From assembly GCA_947489685.1 (NCBI GenBank), contig CANLEM010000002.1, forward strand, positions 186,001 to 250,000: DNA of 64,000 nt, in the 5' to 3' direction. The translations under genes and the position numbers were made by a program. The notes beneath the pieces were generated by a model. The model saw nothing but the letters and a program-made list of their open reading frames with translations. It ran no database searches and was not told the origin of the DNA. Source of the DNA: an uncultured Aquimarina sp. GTDB taxonomy: Bacteria; Bacteroidota; Bacteroidia; Flavobacteriales; Flavobacteriaceae. Below are positions 9,670-18,296 of this stretch, in pieces. Positions within the stretch are counted from its first letter, which is position 1. Every line of letters begins with the position of its first letter.

Positions 9670-10713
9670 TTGAATATCAATAGGTTTTTATTTTATTTTT
9701 TACTGTGCACACTGGTAAATGTAGTTAATTTCTTAAGGGATTTACAGGATGAATCTGCGATAGAAGCTTTGAGGTATGTACCTTATATTTTTCCTACCAT
9801 ATTGGTGTTTACAATTAGTATGTATTACTTACGATCATACATTTTAAATCTTCCATTTATTAATGGCATCATACCACAAGAGAAACGTAATATAAAATGG
9901 GGGTATTGGTTAGTATTAATTATAATTAAATCTTCACTATTTGCCTTATTGGCAATGGGGTTATCAGAACTGTTTTTCCCTGGTTATTATAGTACATCGA
10001 TTACAGGTTTATTCTTCTGGGGAAACTTCATAGCAGTATTTTGCGTAATACTCTTTGTGTATGTGATGGAAGCTTTTTTAGAATCTGAAGCAGAGAAACA
10101 AGAATTTGCAATGAAACTAAATGAAATAGAAAATGAGCGTATGGTAGCAAAATATCAAGCGCTTAAAAATCAATTAAATCCTCATTTCTTATTCAATAGC
10201 TTTAATAGTCTATCAGCTTTGATGAGCATCGATGTCAACAAGGCAGATGATTTTTTACAACAATTATCTAATGTATACAGATATAATTTAAATCATAGTG
10301 AAGAATTGGTTGTCCCTCTTAAAAACGAAGTAGCGCTTATTACATCATATATGGCTTTGCAATATATCCGCTTTCGCGAAAGTATACAGATAACCTATCA
10401 AATTGATGAGTTAAAAACCAATTATCTAATACCACCAATGACTTTAGAATTATTGGTTGAGAATGCAATTAAGCACAACATTATAAACAAAACAAACCCA
10501 TTGCATATTACAATAGTTACCAAAGGAGATTACATCATTGTAGAGAATAATTTTCAACCCAGAGCAACAGCTGTAGATAGCAATTCATCATTTGGAATCG
10601 GTCTTAAAAATTTAAAAAAACAATATGAGTTGATACATACAGAAGTCCCTATATTTAGAGTAGAAAAGGATCAGTATGTGGCCCGTATACCCTTAATAAC
10701 CCCAAACATATGA
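9670..10713 (+). CDS. LytS-type sensor histidine kinase
   Basis: The 347-residue membrane kinase has four N-terminal membrane helices (about 1-150), a short coiled linker and a His_kinase domain. The phosphoacceptor motif is NPHFLFNSFNSLSALMS, and the ATP-binding N-box is LELLVENAIKHN. It has no extracytoplasmic sensor of size, so it may sense within the membrane. The start appears to be TTG at 9670: the first ATG would delete the first membrane helix. The stop overlaps the start of the LytTR regulator by four bases (ATGA), indicating translational coupling. Confidence 0.9.
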   Translation: MNINRFLFYFLLCTLVNVVNFLRDLQDESAIEALRYVPYIFPTILVFTISMYYLRSYILNLPFINGIIPQEKRNIKWGYWLVLIIIKSSLFALLAMGLSELFFPGYYSTSITGLFFWGNFIAVFCVILFVYVMEAFLESEAEKQEFAMKLNEIENERMVAKYQALKNQLNPHFLFNSFNSLSALMSIDVNKADDFLQQLSNVYRYNLNHSEELVVPLKNEVALITSYMALQYIRFRESIQITYQIDELKTNYLIPPMTLELLVENAIKHNIINKTNPLHITIVTKGDYIIVENNFQPRATAVDSNSSFGIGLKNLKKQYELIHTEVPIFRVEKDQYVARIPLITPNI

Positions 10714-11459
10714 TTAACGCCATAATAATAGAAGATGAAGATATTGCAGCTATTAAGCTTCAAAAAATGATACAAGAACTAGATTCCGAAATTCATATTG
10801 CTCGCATACTATCTTCAGTAAAAGAATCAGTTGCATATCTCCATGAGCACACCCCAGATTTAATATTCATGGATATCAATTTATCTGATGATAATTCATT
10901 CGAAATTTTTAATCAAATTGATACTATTACTTCAAAAATAATCTTTACTACTGCCTATTCAGAATATGCTATCAAAGCATTTGAACAAAATAGCATAGAT
11001 TATTTATTGAAACCTATTCCAAAAGAAGCACTACAACGTAGTCTCGAGAAATTAAGAAAATACGATAATCAGCCTAATCCAGATTATGCCAAGATTTTAT
11101 ATAATCCAGCAAATGTCTACAAAAAGCGATTTCTTGTAAAGATCAATAATAACCTCAAAACTGTCGAGATAGACGAGGTTGCTTATTTTTATTCGGAAGA
11201 TAAAATCACATTTGTAAAGCTTAAGAATGATACGAAATTACCTATTGACTATTCATTAAAAAGGCTTGAAGAAATTCTTAACCCTAAAGAATTCTATCGA
11301 ATTAATAGAAAGTACATCATTCATATATCTGCTATTTCAAAAATGTACTATTCTTCTAAATCTAAGATTATGCTACACCTAGAACCTACTACAGAAGATC
11401 AACAAATATCTGTTGCCATTGAAAAGCTTGGCAAGTTTAAAAAATGGTTGTCACAATAA
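10710..11459 (+). CDS. LytTR-family response regulator
   Basis: The 249-residue protein has a receiver domain (about 1-120) with acidic residues Glu8/Asp9, phosphorylatable Asp55 in FMDINLSDD and the conserved Lys in YLLKPIP. A LytTR DNA-binding domain lies at about 145-245 (RINRKYIIHISAISKM). It is the cognate partner of the kinase it overlaps and probably regulates the TonB receptor/DUF4249 operon or related transport genes. A second kinase/LytTR pair of the same architecture occurs at 49963-51837. Confidence 0.92.
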   Translation: MINAIIIEDEDIAAIKLQKMIQELDSEIHIARILSSVKESVAYLHEHTPDLIFMDINLSDDNSFEIFNQIDTITSKIIFTTAYSEYAIKAFEQNSIDYLLKPIPKEALQRSLEKLRKYDNQPNPDYAKILYNPANVYKKRFLVKINNNLKTVEIDEVAYFYSEDKITFVKLKNDTKLPIDYSLKRLEEILNPKEFYRINRKYIIHISAISKMYYSSKSKIMLHLEPTTEDQQISVAIEKLGKFKKWLSQ

Positions 11460-11484
11460 CCACAACACTTTATAAAGTAACTAT

Positions 11485-11697
11485 TTAATATGGTAATTTA
11501 TCCTTAAAGGTATTAAGCCCCACCAGTGCGTATAAAGGGCAAAAACTCACAAAACTTGTAAGAACAAATATTCCTGAAAGCCCTAGCAGTACATATGCCA
11601 AAGTACCTTGTAAAACTTCGGTATAGAATAATACTCCAATCACTGCGGCTGCTATAAATCTGATAATGCGGTCTAATCCGCCCATATTCTTTTTCAT
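11485..11697 (-). CDS. DUF2892 (YgaP-type) small membrane protein
   Basis: The 70-residue protein has an N-terminal MGGLDRIIRF motif, two membrane helices separated by a short turn and a conserved FCPLYALVGLNT segment. This is the DUF2892 pattern, also found as the C-terminal membrane part of YgaP-like rhodanese proteins. In flavobacteria it often lies near Crp/Fnr-like regulators. Here the regulator is about 2 kb away, and a matching operator lies upstream of this minus-strand unit. Confidence 0.88.
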   Translation of the reverse strand: MKKNMGGLDRIIRFIAAAVIGVLFYTEVLQGTLAYVLLGLSGIFVLTSFVSFCPLYALVGLNTFKDKLPY

Positions 11698-11716
11698 GTG
11701 TTTAAATGTTTTTATG

Positions 11717-11809
11717 TTAAAAAAAATCGATAATTAGTACTACTCCAACTACAATACTTGAACATATCACACAAACAATTAGTAGTTTTAATCCCTTATC
11801 CGTTTTCAT
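11717..11809 (-). CDS. Possible 30-residue single-helix membrane peptide
   Basis: An ATG at 11809 opens a 30-codon frame: a charged N-terminus (MKTDKGLK) followed by one hydrophobic helix (LLIVCVICSSIVVGVVLIID) and TAA. It lies 19 bases upstream of DUF2892 on the same strand. The charge-then-helix layout suggests a real small membrane protein, but there is no homology evidence. Confidence 0.45.
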   Translation of the reverse strand: MKTDKGLKLLIVCVICSSIVVGVVLIIDFF

Positions 11810-11816
11810 AATATTA

Positions 11817-11900
11817 TCAAATTGTCTTTTGGTTTTGTTGAAAATTGCTTTGCGCTTTTTCGTGGTTATCGCATAGTTGCTCTAGCGTTAGTATCATCAT
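11817..11900 (-). CDS. Possible 27-residue peptide
   Basis: A short frame from tandem ATG codons (11900/11897) encodes a polar, Gln/Asn-rich peptide (MMILTLEQLCDNHEKAQSNF...). It ends 7 bases before the 30-residue membrane peptide and is co-directional with it and DUF2892. It may be a leader or chance; position is the only support. Confidence 0.25.
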   Translation of the reverse strand: MMILTLEQLCDNHEKAQSNFQQNQKTI

Positions 11901-12019
11901 CTTTGTTATAACTAATACACAACACAGAAAAAACAAGTAGGCTTAAAAAGAAGTATATTTCATAATATTATATTTTATGATTTGTTACAACAAAATTAAA
12001 TTAGTGTCCACGCAAAAGC

Positions 12020-12035
12020 TGTAACAATTGTTACA
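12020..12035. promoter_or_regulatory. Crp/Fnr-type palindromic operator, site A
   Basis: The perfect 16-bp palindrome TGTAACAATTGTTACA lies 18 bases before the methyltransferase start and upstream of the divergent DUF2892 unit. A near-identical site lies at 12712. The gene for a Crp/Fnr-family regulator at 13700 makes it the likely binder (inference). Confidence 0.65.
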
Positions 12036-12053
12036 AGTGCTAAATATTTTAAA

Positions 12054-12659
12054 ATGAGTTCAAAAAAATTGAATGATATCATCGGAAACTCTGATATATA
12101 CTTGATTGATCAAATAGCAAAAGAACGTTATGGTTCTACCGATAACATACTGGATGCTGGTACGGGTGGCGGAAGAAATCTATACTGGTTCTACAATAAT
12201 GATTATCCTGTTTGGGGAATCGATAAGAATGCCGAATATATTGATTATGCAAAACAAGTATATCCTGACAGGGCAGATAACTTTATTCATTGCGAAATAT
12301 CAAATACTCCATTTTCTGATAACTACTTTGATCATATTATTTGTTCTGCTGTGCTTCATTTTGCAAACAATGCGTTACATTTCAAAAAAATGTTTGCAGA
12401 ACTAATCCGTATCTTAAAACCAGAGGGTAGTCTACTTATTAGAATGGCTTCTAACATAGGAATACAGGAACACGTGCGATATATCGAAAATGGCATCTAC
12501 GAATTAGGTGATGGCAGTGAACGTTTTTTGCTTACCAAGAACCTGTTACAAGAAGTGATGAGCACTCATCAGCTAAGCTTTTTGGAGCCTTTAAAAAGTA
12601 CAAATGTAAATGACTTAAGGTGCATGTCTACGTTAGTAATACAGAAAAACAAGGACTAA
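12054..12659 (+). CDS. Class I SAM-dependent methyltransferase
   Basis: The 201-residue protein has a Rossmann methyltransferase fold. Motif I is NILDAGTGGGRNLYWF (about 31-46), an acidic residue ends strand two (VWGIDKN), motif post-I is about 95-110 (FDHIICSAVLHFANN), and the downstream strand is ILKPEGSLLIRM. It resembles TehB/UbiE-like small-molecule methyltransferases; the substrate is unknown. A palindromic TGTAACA-type operator ends 18 bases before the start, so expression is probably controlled by the nearby Crp/Fnr-type regulator. Confidence 0.85.
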   Translation: MSSKKLNDIIGNSDIYLIDQIAKERYGSTDNILDAGTGGGRNLYWFYNNDYPVWGIDKNAEYIDYAKQVYPDRADNFIHCEISNTPFSDNYFDHIICSAVLHFANNALHFKKMFAELIRILKPEGSLLIRMASNIGIQEHVRYIENGIYELGDGSERFLLTKNLLQEVMSTHQLSFLEPLKSTNVNDLRCMSTLVIQKNKD

Positions 12660-12711
12660 ATTCATTTATAACTTTGCTTTTCTAGCAGATATTATCAAAA
12701 AAAATAGAAAT

Positions 12712-12727
12712 TGTAACAAATGTTACA
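12712..12727. promoter_or_regulatory. Crp/Fnr-type palindromic operator, site B
   Basis: TGTAACAAATGTTACA has the same half-sites and spacing as the site at 12020 and differs only in the two central bases. It lies 83 bases upstream of the fatty-acid-hydroxylase-like gene. Confidence 0.65.
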
Positions 12728-12810
12728 TTAAAAAGAGTTCAAAAATGATACATTTAAATCGATCAATATTTGATTATTGATCATACTCATCTGAAAAAAG
12801 ATAGAGACTT

Positions 12811-13689
12811 ATGGAAAAATATATTGAAGCGTTCGCAAATGCCTTTTTGGGCACCATACAATGGACCTGGAAATCTATACTTTTTGAAGTACCTTGGTAC
12901 ACTAATTATTTCTGGGGTCTTGTTGCTATTTCACTAATTATTTGGTGTTTAGAAATTGCTTTTCCCTGGCGAAAAAATCAATCGGCATTTAGAAAAGATT
13001 TTTGGCTGGATGGGTTTTATATGTTCTTCAACTTCTTTGTCTTTGCCATTGCTGTAAGTGGATTTTACAAACTATTACAACTCTTTTTTGCAGATATTGG
13101 AGTTACAGAAAAAAGCTTAGCACTTATTGATATATCTGGTTGGCCAGCAGGATTGCAATTATTGGTGTTCTTTATTGTATTGGATTTTGTACAATGGTTT
13201 ACTCATATTTTATTACATAAATTTCCGCTGTTTTGGAGATTTCATAAGGTACATCACAGTGTAAAAGAAATGGGCTTTGCAGCTCACCTTCGCTATCACT
13301 GGATGGAAAATATACTCTATAAACCATTAAAAACATTCGGAGTTATGATTTTAGGTGGATTTGAACCAGACCAGGCCTATATAGTTCATTTTATCGCTAT
13401 AGCCATAGGGCATTTTAACCATGCTAATATCAAGATCACTTGGGGTCCATTAAAATATATTATAAACAATCCTGTCATGCATCTATATCATCACGTATAT
13501 GATTTGCCAGAAGGTCGATATGGTGTTAATTTTGGGATTAGTTTGAGCTTGTGGGATTATATTTTTGGTCATCATTATATCCCCGAAGATAGTGGTACTA
13601 TAGCGTTAGGATTTCCTGGTGATGATAAATTCCCTAAGGATTTTATAGGTCAAAATACCTATGGGTTTAAAAAAGGACAAGGATCATAA
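12811..13689 (+). CDS. Sterol desaturase / fatty acid hydroxylase family protein
   Basis: The 292-residue membrane di-iron enzyme has histidine boxes HILLH (from about residue 132), HKVHHS (about 145) and HLYHHVYD (about 224), plus FNHANIKITWG near 210. These fit the fatty-acid hydroxylase superfamily (PF04116), whose members oxidise lipids with O2. There are about four hydrophobic segments. The exact lipid is unknown. The upstream operator and the neighbouring regulator suggest the gene responds to redox or oxygen state (inference). It ends 10 bases from the convergent regulator gene. Confidence 0.9.
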   Translation: MEKYIEAFANAFLGTIQWTWKSILFEVPWYTNYFWGLVAISLIIWCLEIAFPWRKNQSAFRKDFWLDGFYMFFNFFVFAIAVSGFYKLLQLFFADIGVTEKSLALIDISGWPAGLQLLVFFIVLDFVQWFTHILLHKFPLFWRFHKVHHSVKEMGFAAHLRYHWMENILYKPLKTFGVMILGGFEPDQAYIVHFIAIAIGHFNHANIKITWGPLKYIINNPVMHLYHHVYDLPEGRYGVNFGISLSLWDYIFGHHYIPEDSGTIALGFPGDDKFPKDFIGQNTYGFKKGQGS

Positions 13690-13699
13690 GGTAAAAGGA

Positions 13700-14335
13700 T
13701 TACATTAATTCTATTGCTCCCTGTTTTAGTTTTACAATCCCCTCGTGCTCTATTTTTTTAAGAAGTCTTGAAATTACTTCTCTAGAAGAACCCAGATCAT
13801 ATGCAATATGTTGATGTGTGGTATGTAATATGTGATTGCCTTTTAGCTTGGATTCTTTTTTTAAATATTCGATTAATCTTTTCTCTTTATTCGAAAAAGT
13901 TAGGATCTCAATAACATTCAGTAATTCTTCAAACTTAAGATTAAAGAGATCATAAATAAATTCATTCCATTTGGGATATGATTTGGCAATTTGCAATGCT
14001 TTATCAGCCGGGATAATGACAACTTCGGCGTCTTCTTCAATAACAGCTTTTACCTGACTGGCTGCATTACGTATAAGTGTGGTAACAGACATGACGCAAC
14101 TCTCACCAGGTTGAATGTAGTACAATAACACTTCGTTGCCATGAACAGCTTCTTCTTTAAATACTTTTGCCAAACCAGATATCATCAGTGGGATTACTTT
14201 TATATAAGCTCCTTGTTTGAGGATAACCGTACCTGCATCAAACTTATGAATACTACTTATAGATACCAGTTTTTCTTTTAACTCAGGTATGGTAGCCAAT
14301 TTAGGGAAATACGTATCTAAGGCTTCTGAAATCAA
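13700..14335 (-). CDS. Crp/Fnr-family transcription regulator
   Basis: The 211-residue regulator has an N-terminal cyclic-nucleotide-binding-type beta-barrel (about 20-125; FDAGTVILKQGAYIKVIPLM, then YYIQPGESCVMSVT). A C-terminal winged helix-turn-helix includes TTHQHIAYDLGSSREVISRL (about 167-186). There is no N-terminal cysteine cluster, so it is not a [4Fe-4S] Fnr. The start appears to be TTG at 14335, because the first ATG lies about 50 codons in, inside the barrel. The two TGTAACA-palindromes nearby are its probable targets (inference). Confidence 0.9.
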   Translation of the reverse strand: MISEALDTYFPKLATIPELKEKLVSISSIHKFDAGTVILKQGAYIKVIPLMISGLAKVFKEEAVHGNEVLLYYIQPGESCVMSVTTLIRNAASQVKAVIEEDAEVVIIPADKALQIAKSYPKWNEFIYDLFNLKFEELLNVIEILTFSNKEKRLIEYLKKESKLKGNHILHTTHQHIAYDLGSSREVISRLLKKIEHEGIVKLKQGAIELM

Positions 14336-14380
14336 TCGTGTCTTTTTTTACTAAGATAAGCAATAAACTAGAACTTTGTT

Positions 14381-16867
14381 CTACCGGTTTTTTGCTTCTA
14401 AACGCGCCAATTTTTCTTCAATTTTCATAAGTTTTTGAAGGATTAGTATATGTGTCTTTTTAGCATCAATCCCCACCGGACTGGTATCGCTATGAATTAT
14501 TTTTGCCTGAAGCACTTCCAAAACAGGCTGTTTTAGAACATCTTCATGATATGTTTGCTCAGATGTTATTCTTCTACGCCCATGGTTATAAAAAGTAGTG
14601 ATATTTTCGGCAAATAATTGATCTGGCGGAATGTCTAAATCATAATCTAATGGTTTCAAAAACCACATGTTATTTTGTTTTACCAATTCATGATAAAAGA
14701 TTTTATTTATTTTTTCTAAAGGAGTAATCCAATTGGTAATTGCCTTTACCTTGGCGATACTATCATTTTGAGTAGTGATTTCTATTTTAATTTCATCAAG
14801 CTTGGCATACGAACTTAACAAGCCATCTGTAACTGAAACTTCCATCATATACTGATCTATAGTTTTATTACCTTTTGGGTCTAAATAAGAATATGCTCTA
14901 GTAAATTCTTTGAAATCCAACGCATCATAATATGCTGCCACTGTATTTTCCGGACTAATTTGAGTTGAATTCTTTATATAAAAGAGATACATCCCATAGG
15001 CAAAAATCAATAGCATTAAAAATCCCCATATATGGGATATCATAAATATCTTTTGCCTAAAATCCTGATAAGGTATTCCAAACTTCAAATACTCTGGTGT
15101 AATAATCCTTGAAGATTTTAAAACTCGTATCCACAGCATTTGAATATTTAATATAAAAGCCAACAAGGCTGTGGTAATGGGTATTAATCCCCACATCAGT
15201 TTTTGAAATGTTGCGACATCTTCTTTGGGTAAAATAGTAGATAACGGTGGGACATTGAGCTTCTCCCAAACCATAATCCCGTTTTCTAATTGTCGTAATC
15301 GTTGCCATCCACAGAAATATAGGATTGGATCATAGAATTTATCATTAGAGAACACATATTTTAAGCTATATTTTTCTGGTACAGTTAGAAATTGTTGTAA
15401 AGAACCTATTCCTTCTACTCCTCTGAATTTTGAATTCTCTAGCCTTTCTACTGCTCGTGTTGTTAGTTCTGGCAACCTTCTTGCAGAGTGATAATTACCA
15501 TCTACTGTCATTGCATCTGTTTGGACAGAAAGCCAAGCCATCTGATCTCCAAATCCCAAAGGTAAATATCGCCAATGATCATGCTGGTCTTGTTTTAGGA
15601 AATTAAGAATAGGTAACATTTTTATTTTTTGAGGTTGCGAAGGTCTAAAATACCCCAAACTTGTTGTAAATATCGCAGTAAAAATAAATGCCCCAGCCAA
15701 AAACCCTACTAAAACTCTATGGTACACGCTTCCAAATTTCTGTTGAATATAGTACTTCAGGTCCCCCTCTATAAAACGGTAGACAAACTCTCCAAATATA
15801 GGTAATGCCATGATCGTGGCCCAAAGGGTAAATCTATCTAGTGTAAGAATATTAAATGCATTTTCTCCAAGCATCATTCTTGGGATAGGTGTTGTACCTC
15901 CTGTTCCAAGAATCATTAGTAAAGAAATAGATAATCCAAAAAACAAATATCGTTTACTAAAAAAACGATACCATACATAAGGAAGTATAAATAATATAAT
16001 CCCCCATGGTATTAAAAAAAATATTAATCCCGAAGAGGTAACCTCAAAAAAGTTATCTCTGGAGCCATGCGGTATAGGAACCTGAGTAATCGGATTGTTT
16101 TTAGTATTGATCCAATATGGTAAAATACAAACGGTAATCAATCCTAAAGATCCAATTCCAAAACTTATAATTCTTTTAAATAGCTTCAAAAAGGTTTTAA
16201 AAAAAATTGCGAATGTAACTTCTTTAAATGTAGAAACCTTGTCTTTTGATACATCTATAATCACCATACCGATCAAAGGAAAAATAAAAAACACCATACC
16301 AAAGATCGGAGTCACATGGTGCGATGTTACCGTAACTGCAATTAGACTAAGTGATGTAATCAAATATTTGTACGCACCCGTTTTGATCCATAAATAAATC
16401 TCTGGCAATGCATGCAGAAGTATCGCAATACCTACAATACTAGGTAATTGTCCAAAAATGTGTAATGTTTCTACAAAAGAAGAAGAAAAAACAGCAAGGA
16501 TAGCAGCATAACCTGCTATTGTTCTATTTGATGTTATTAGTAAAGTAAATCGATATACTGAGGTAATAAAAAGTATAACCGCAAGAATTGCTACTGTAAA
16601 CATACCAAACTTCAATCCCCCGATATATGATAACAATGCAATGATTTGATGTACTAGCGGTGGGTATCCCATTACAGTAAACCCAGTATACCAACTATAG
16701 TTCCAGGGTTCAAACCAATTCGTCGCATAGTGATCGGCAAAAAACAAATGGATCAAAGCATCATACGTAGATTCTAATGTAAAAAAGATACCTGCGCCAT
16801 GAAAAACGACTCCAATAAGTAATGCAGTAATCAGGTATTTGTTAGTAGTTTTCTTGTCTATATCCAA
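14381..16867 (-). CDS. Large GT-C-like polytopic membrane protein with C-terminal NTF2-like domain
   Basis: The 828-residue protein has about a dozen membrane helices. An early luminal loop is acidic and aromatic (STYDALIHLFFADHY, about 32-46), as in GT-C glycosyltransferases that use polyprenyl-linked sugars. A soluble region (about 420-540) follows, then two more helices. A domain at about 645-755 (SPENTVAAYYDALDFKEF...) has an NTF2-like pattern, and the end is a charged coiled coil. A GT2 gene resembling polyprenyl-phosphate sugar synthases lies divergently 169 bases away. Together they suggest lipid-linked sugar transfer to an envelope acceptor, which is inference. No exact family could be named. 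Confidence 0.6.
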   Translation of the reverse strand: MDIDKKTTNKYLITALLIGVVFHGAGIFFTLESTYDALIHLFFADHYATNWFEPWNYSWYTGFTVMGYPPLVHQIIALLSYIGGLKFGMFTVAILAVILFITSVYRFTLLITSNRTIAGYAAILAVFSSSFVETLHIFGQLPSIVGIAILLHALPEIYLWIKTGAYKYLITSLSLIAVTVTSHHVTPIFGMVFFIFPLIGMVIIDVSKDKVSTFKEVTFAIFFKTFLKLFKRIISFGIGSLGLITVCILPYWINTKNNPITQVPIPHGSRDNFFEVTSSGLIFFLIPWGIILFILPYVWYRFFSKRYLFFGLSISLLMILGTGGTTPIPRMMLGENAFNILTLDRFTLWATIMALPIFGEFVYRFIEGDLKYYIQQKFGSVYHRVLVGFLAGAFIFTAIFTTSLGYFRPSQPQKIKMLPILNFLKQDQHDHWRYLPLGFGDQMAWLSVQTDAMTVDGNYHSARRLPELTTRAVERLENSKFRGVEGIGSLQQFLTVPEKYSLKYVFSNDKFYDPILYFCGWQRLRQLENGIMVWEKLNVPPLSTILPKEDVATFQKLMWGLIPITTALLAFILNIQMLWIRVLKSSRIITPEYLKFGIPYQDFRQKIFMISHIWGFLMLLIFAYGMYLFYIKNSTQISPENTVAAYYDALDFKEFTRAYSYLDPKGNKTIDQYMMEVSVTDGLLSSYAKLDEIKIEITTQNDSIAKVKAITNWITPLEKINKIFYHELVKQNNMWFLKPLDYDLDIPPDQLFAENITTFYNHGRRRITSEQTYHEDVLKQPVLEVLQAKIIHSDTSPVGIDAKKTHILILQKLMKIEEKLARLEAKNR

Positions 16868-17036
16868 AGTATAATTTTTCTAATACTTAAATATACAACA
16901 AAGGTTTTGGTTTCGACAAATGGTAGGTCTATCGATAAAAACCATTCACCGACAGCAATTTTCCACTCATCGAAATGGTCCATTATTAACAGGCAATCAT
17001 AGCTAATTTCAAGGTGTAATCCCAAAATAATCTATC

Positions 17037-17858
17037 ATGAAAACCGGAATAATCATACCTTGTTACAACGAAGAAAAAAGATTAAATGCATTAGAGTTTG
17101 TAAACTTTATAAAAAAAGAAAATGATTTTCATTTATGTTTTGTAAATGATGGCAGCAGAGATGATACAATTACAGTGCTAAAGAACATACAATCTGAAAA
17201 TCCTCTCAAGGTTAGCGTTATTGATATAAAAAAGAACTCTGGCAAAGCGACGGCAGTAAGGGCTGGAGCCAAATACCTTCATAACAGGAGTGATATAGAG
17301 TTTATCGGTTTTATAGATGCCGATCTTTCTACAGATTTCAAAGATTTTGATGACTTATTGAAAACATTAAAGTCAAATGACAAATTGAGTATGGTATTTG
17401 GCTCAAGAGCTAAAAATGCTTCAAATAGTATCGAAAAAGACACAATTAGAGCATTATTTTCTAAAGTCATCAAAATGCTAGTCTTTTTCATTTTAAGATT
17501 ACCTATTGAAGATACACAATGTGGAGCAAAAGTGTTTAGAGCGAAACTAGTTCCCGTATTGTTTAAAAGAAATTTCTTTAGCAGATGGTTATTTGATGTC
17601 GAGATGTTTTTAAGAATGAAAAAACACTTCGGAAACGTAATAATTCTAAACAAAATCTATGAACAACCGCTAAAAAGATGGGTTCATATGGATGACTCTA
17701 AATTAGGATTAAAAGATTCTCTTGAAATCCCATACCGATTATTATCGATTTGGTTTAACTACAATGTTCTTCAAAATTTAAGTTATTCTGATTCTGCCCA
17801 AATAACTGAACCCGTAGTAGAAATATTTGGGATGCCAGTAACAGCTTTGGTAGTATGA
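17037..17858 (+). CDS. GT2 family glycosyltransferase (polyprenyl-phosphate sugar synthase-like)
   Basis: The 273-residue enzyme has the GT-A fold of family 2. The N-terminal strand is GIIIPCYNEEKRL, nucleotide-binding residues are in FVNDGSRDDT, and the metal-binding motif is GFIDADLSTDF. DTQCGAKVFRAKL and the RWLFDVEMFLRM acceptor region match the dolichyl-phosphate glucosyl/mannosyltransferase (ALG5/DPM1-like) subgroup. There is no C-terminal membrane anchor of size. It probably charges a polyprenyl phosphate with a sugar for a membrane GT-C enzyme, with the divergent 14381-16867 product as candidate partner. Confidence 0.88.
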   Translation: MKTGIIIPCYNEEKRLNALEFVNFIKKENDFHLCFVNDGSRDDTITVLKNIQSENPLKVSVIDIKKNSGKATAVRAGAKYLHNRSDIEFIGFIDADLSTDFKDFDDLLKTLKSNDKLSMVFGSRAKNASNSIEKDTIRALFSKVIKMLVFFILRLPIEDTQCGAKVFRAKLVPVLFKRNFFSRWLFDVEMFLRMKKHFGNVIILNKIYEQPLKRWVHMDDSKLGLKDSLEIPYRLLSIWFNYNVLQNLSYSDSAQITEPVVEIFGMPVTALVV

Positions 17859-17894
17859 TTTACAAATCAAATCGTCATTGCCTAAAAATTGAGT

Positions 17895-17920
17895 TCTTTC
17901 GGGTAATCCACCCCGAAGGA
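17895..17920 (+). terminator. Weak hairpin after GT2 gene
   Basis: An imperfect nine-base-pair stem closed by TTCGGG/CCCGAA lies 37 bases after the stop and is followed by CTTAATTTC. The tail is poor. The run CCCGAAGGAC plus AATTT recurs in the hairpin at 62965. Confidence 0.4.
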
Positions 17921-17984
17921 CTTAATTTCATACAACTATAAAAACCTAATTTCACTAGAACTAAAGATCATAGAAAACACCGGT

Positions 17985-18124
17985 GAGTACAAGGAGTACT
18001 CAACCAAAAAAGAATTTTATTGAATAATATACTTAAAGTAATAAAGAGAGTAATTTATAGCTTTCGGACCAAAAAAATCAAAAATTCAGTACTACAAAAC
18101 AGTACTCTATCAATCTGGAGTACT
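17985..18124. repeat. AGTACT repeat cluster (putative recombinase arm sites)
   Basis: Short repeats with a GTAC core occur at 17985 (GAGTAC), 17994 (GAGTACT), 18088, 18101 and 18119 (AGTACT). They lie on the left of the tRNA 3'-half copy at 18381, in the position where AGGTACTT or GTACGTA repeats lie beside the other copies. Read as arm-type sites of a further, older element ending here; this is inference. Confidence 0.4.
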
Positions 18125-18160
18125 GAATTCTTAGAAGTTTTAGACAACTAAAAAGATACA

Positions 18161-18221
18161 AACAACATATAACACATTCAAAATTAAGAGGTTATATATG
18201 TTGTGTCGGGAACAGGATTAA
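18161..18221. repeat. Degenerate tRNA 3'-end/terminator remnant
   Basis: AAGAGGTTAT followed within 12 bases by CGGGAACAGGATTA resembles the junction at 63229-63253, where the terminator of the intact tRNA meets its 3' end. An inverted repeat (ACAACATATAAC / GTTATATATGTTGT) overlaps it. It is probably a fifth, heavily decayed copy of the attachment sequence. Confidence 0.35.
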
Positions 18222-18296
18222 CTCCTTCACTATGTTTCGTCGTTGGACCTTTTAGGGAAGCTTACACAAAGAAAACCATGATGCAGAGCATCATCT

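Noticed and set aside
13700..14335. Oxygen-sensing [4Fe-4S] Fnr
   Set aside because: Only one cysteine (in GESCVM) and no N-terminal cysteine cluster.
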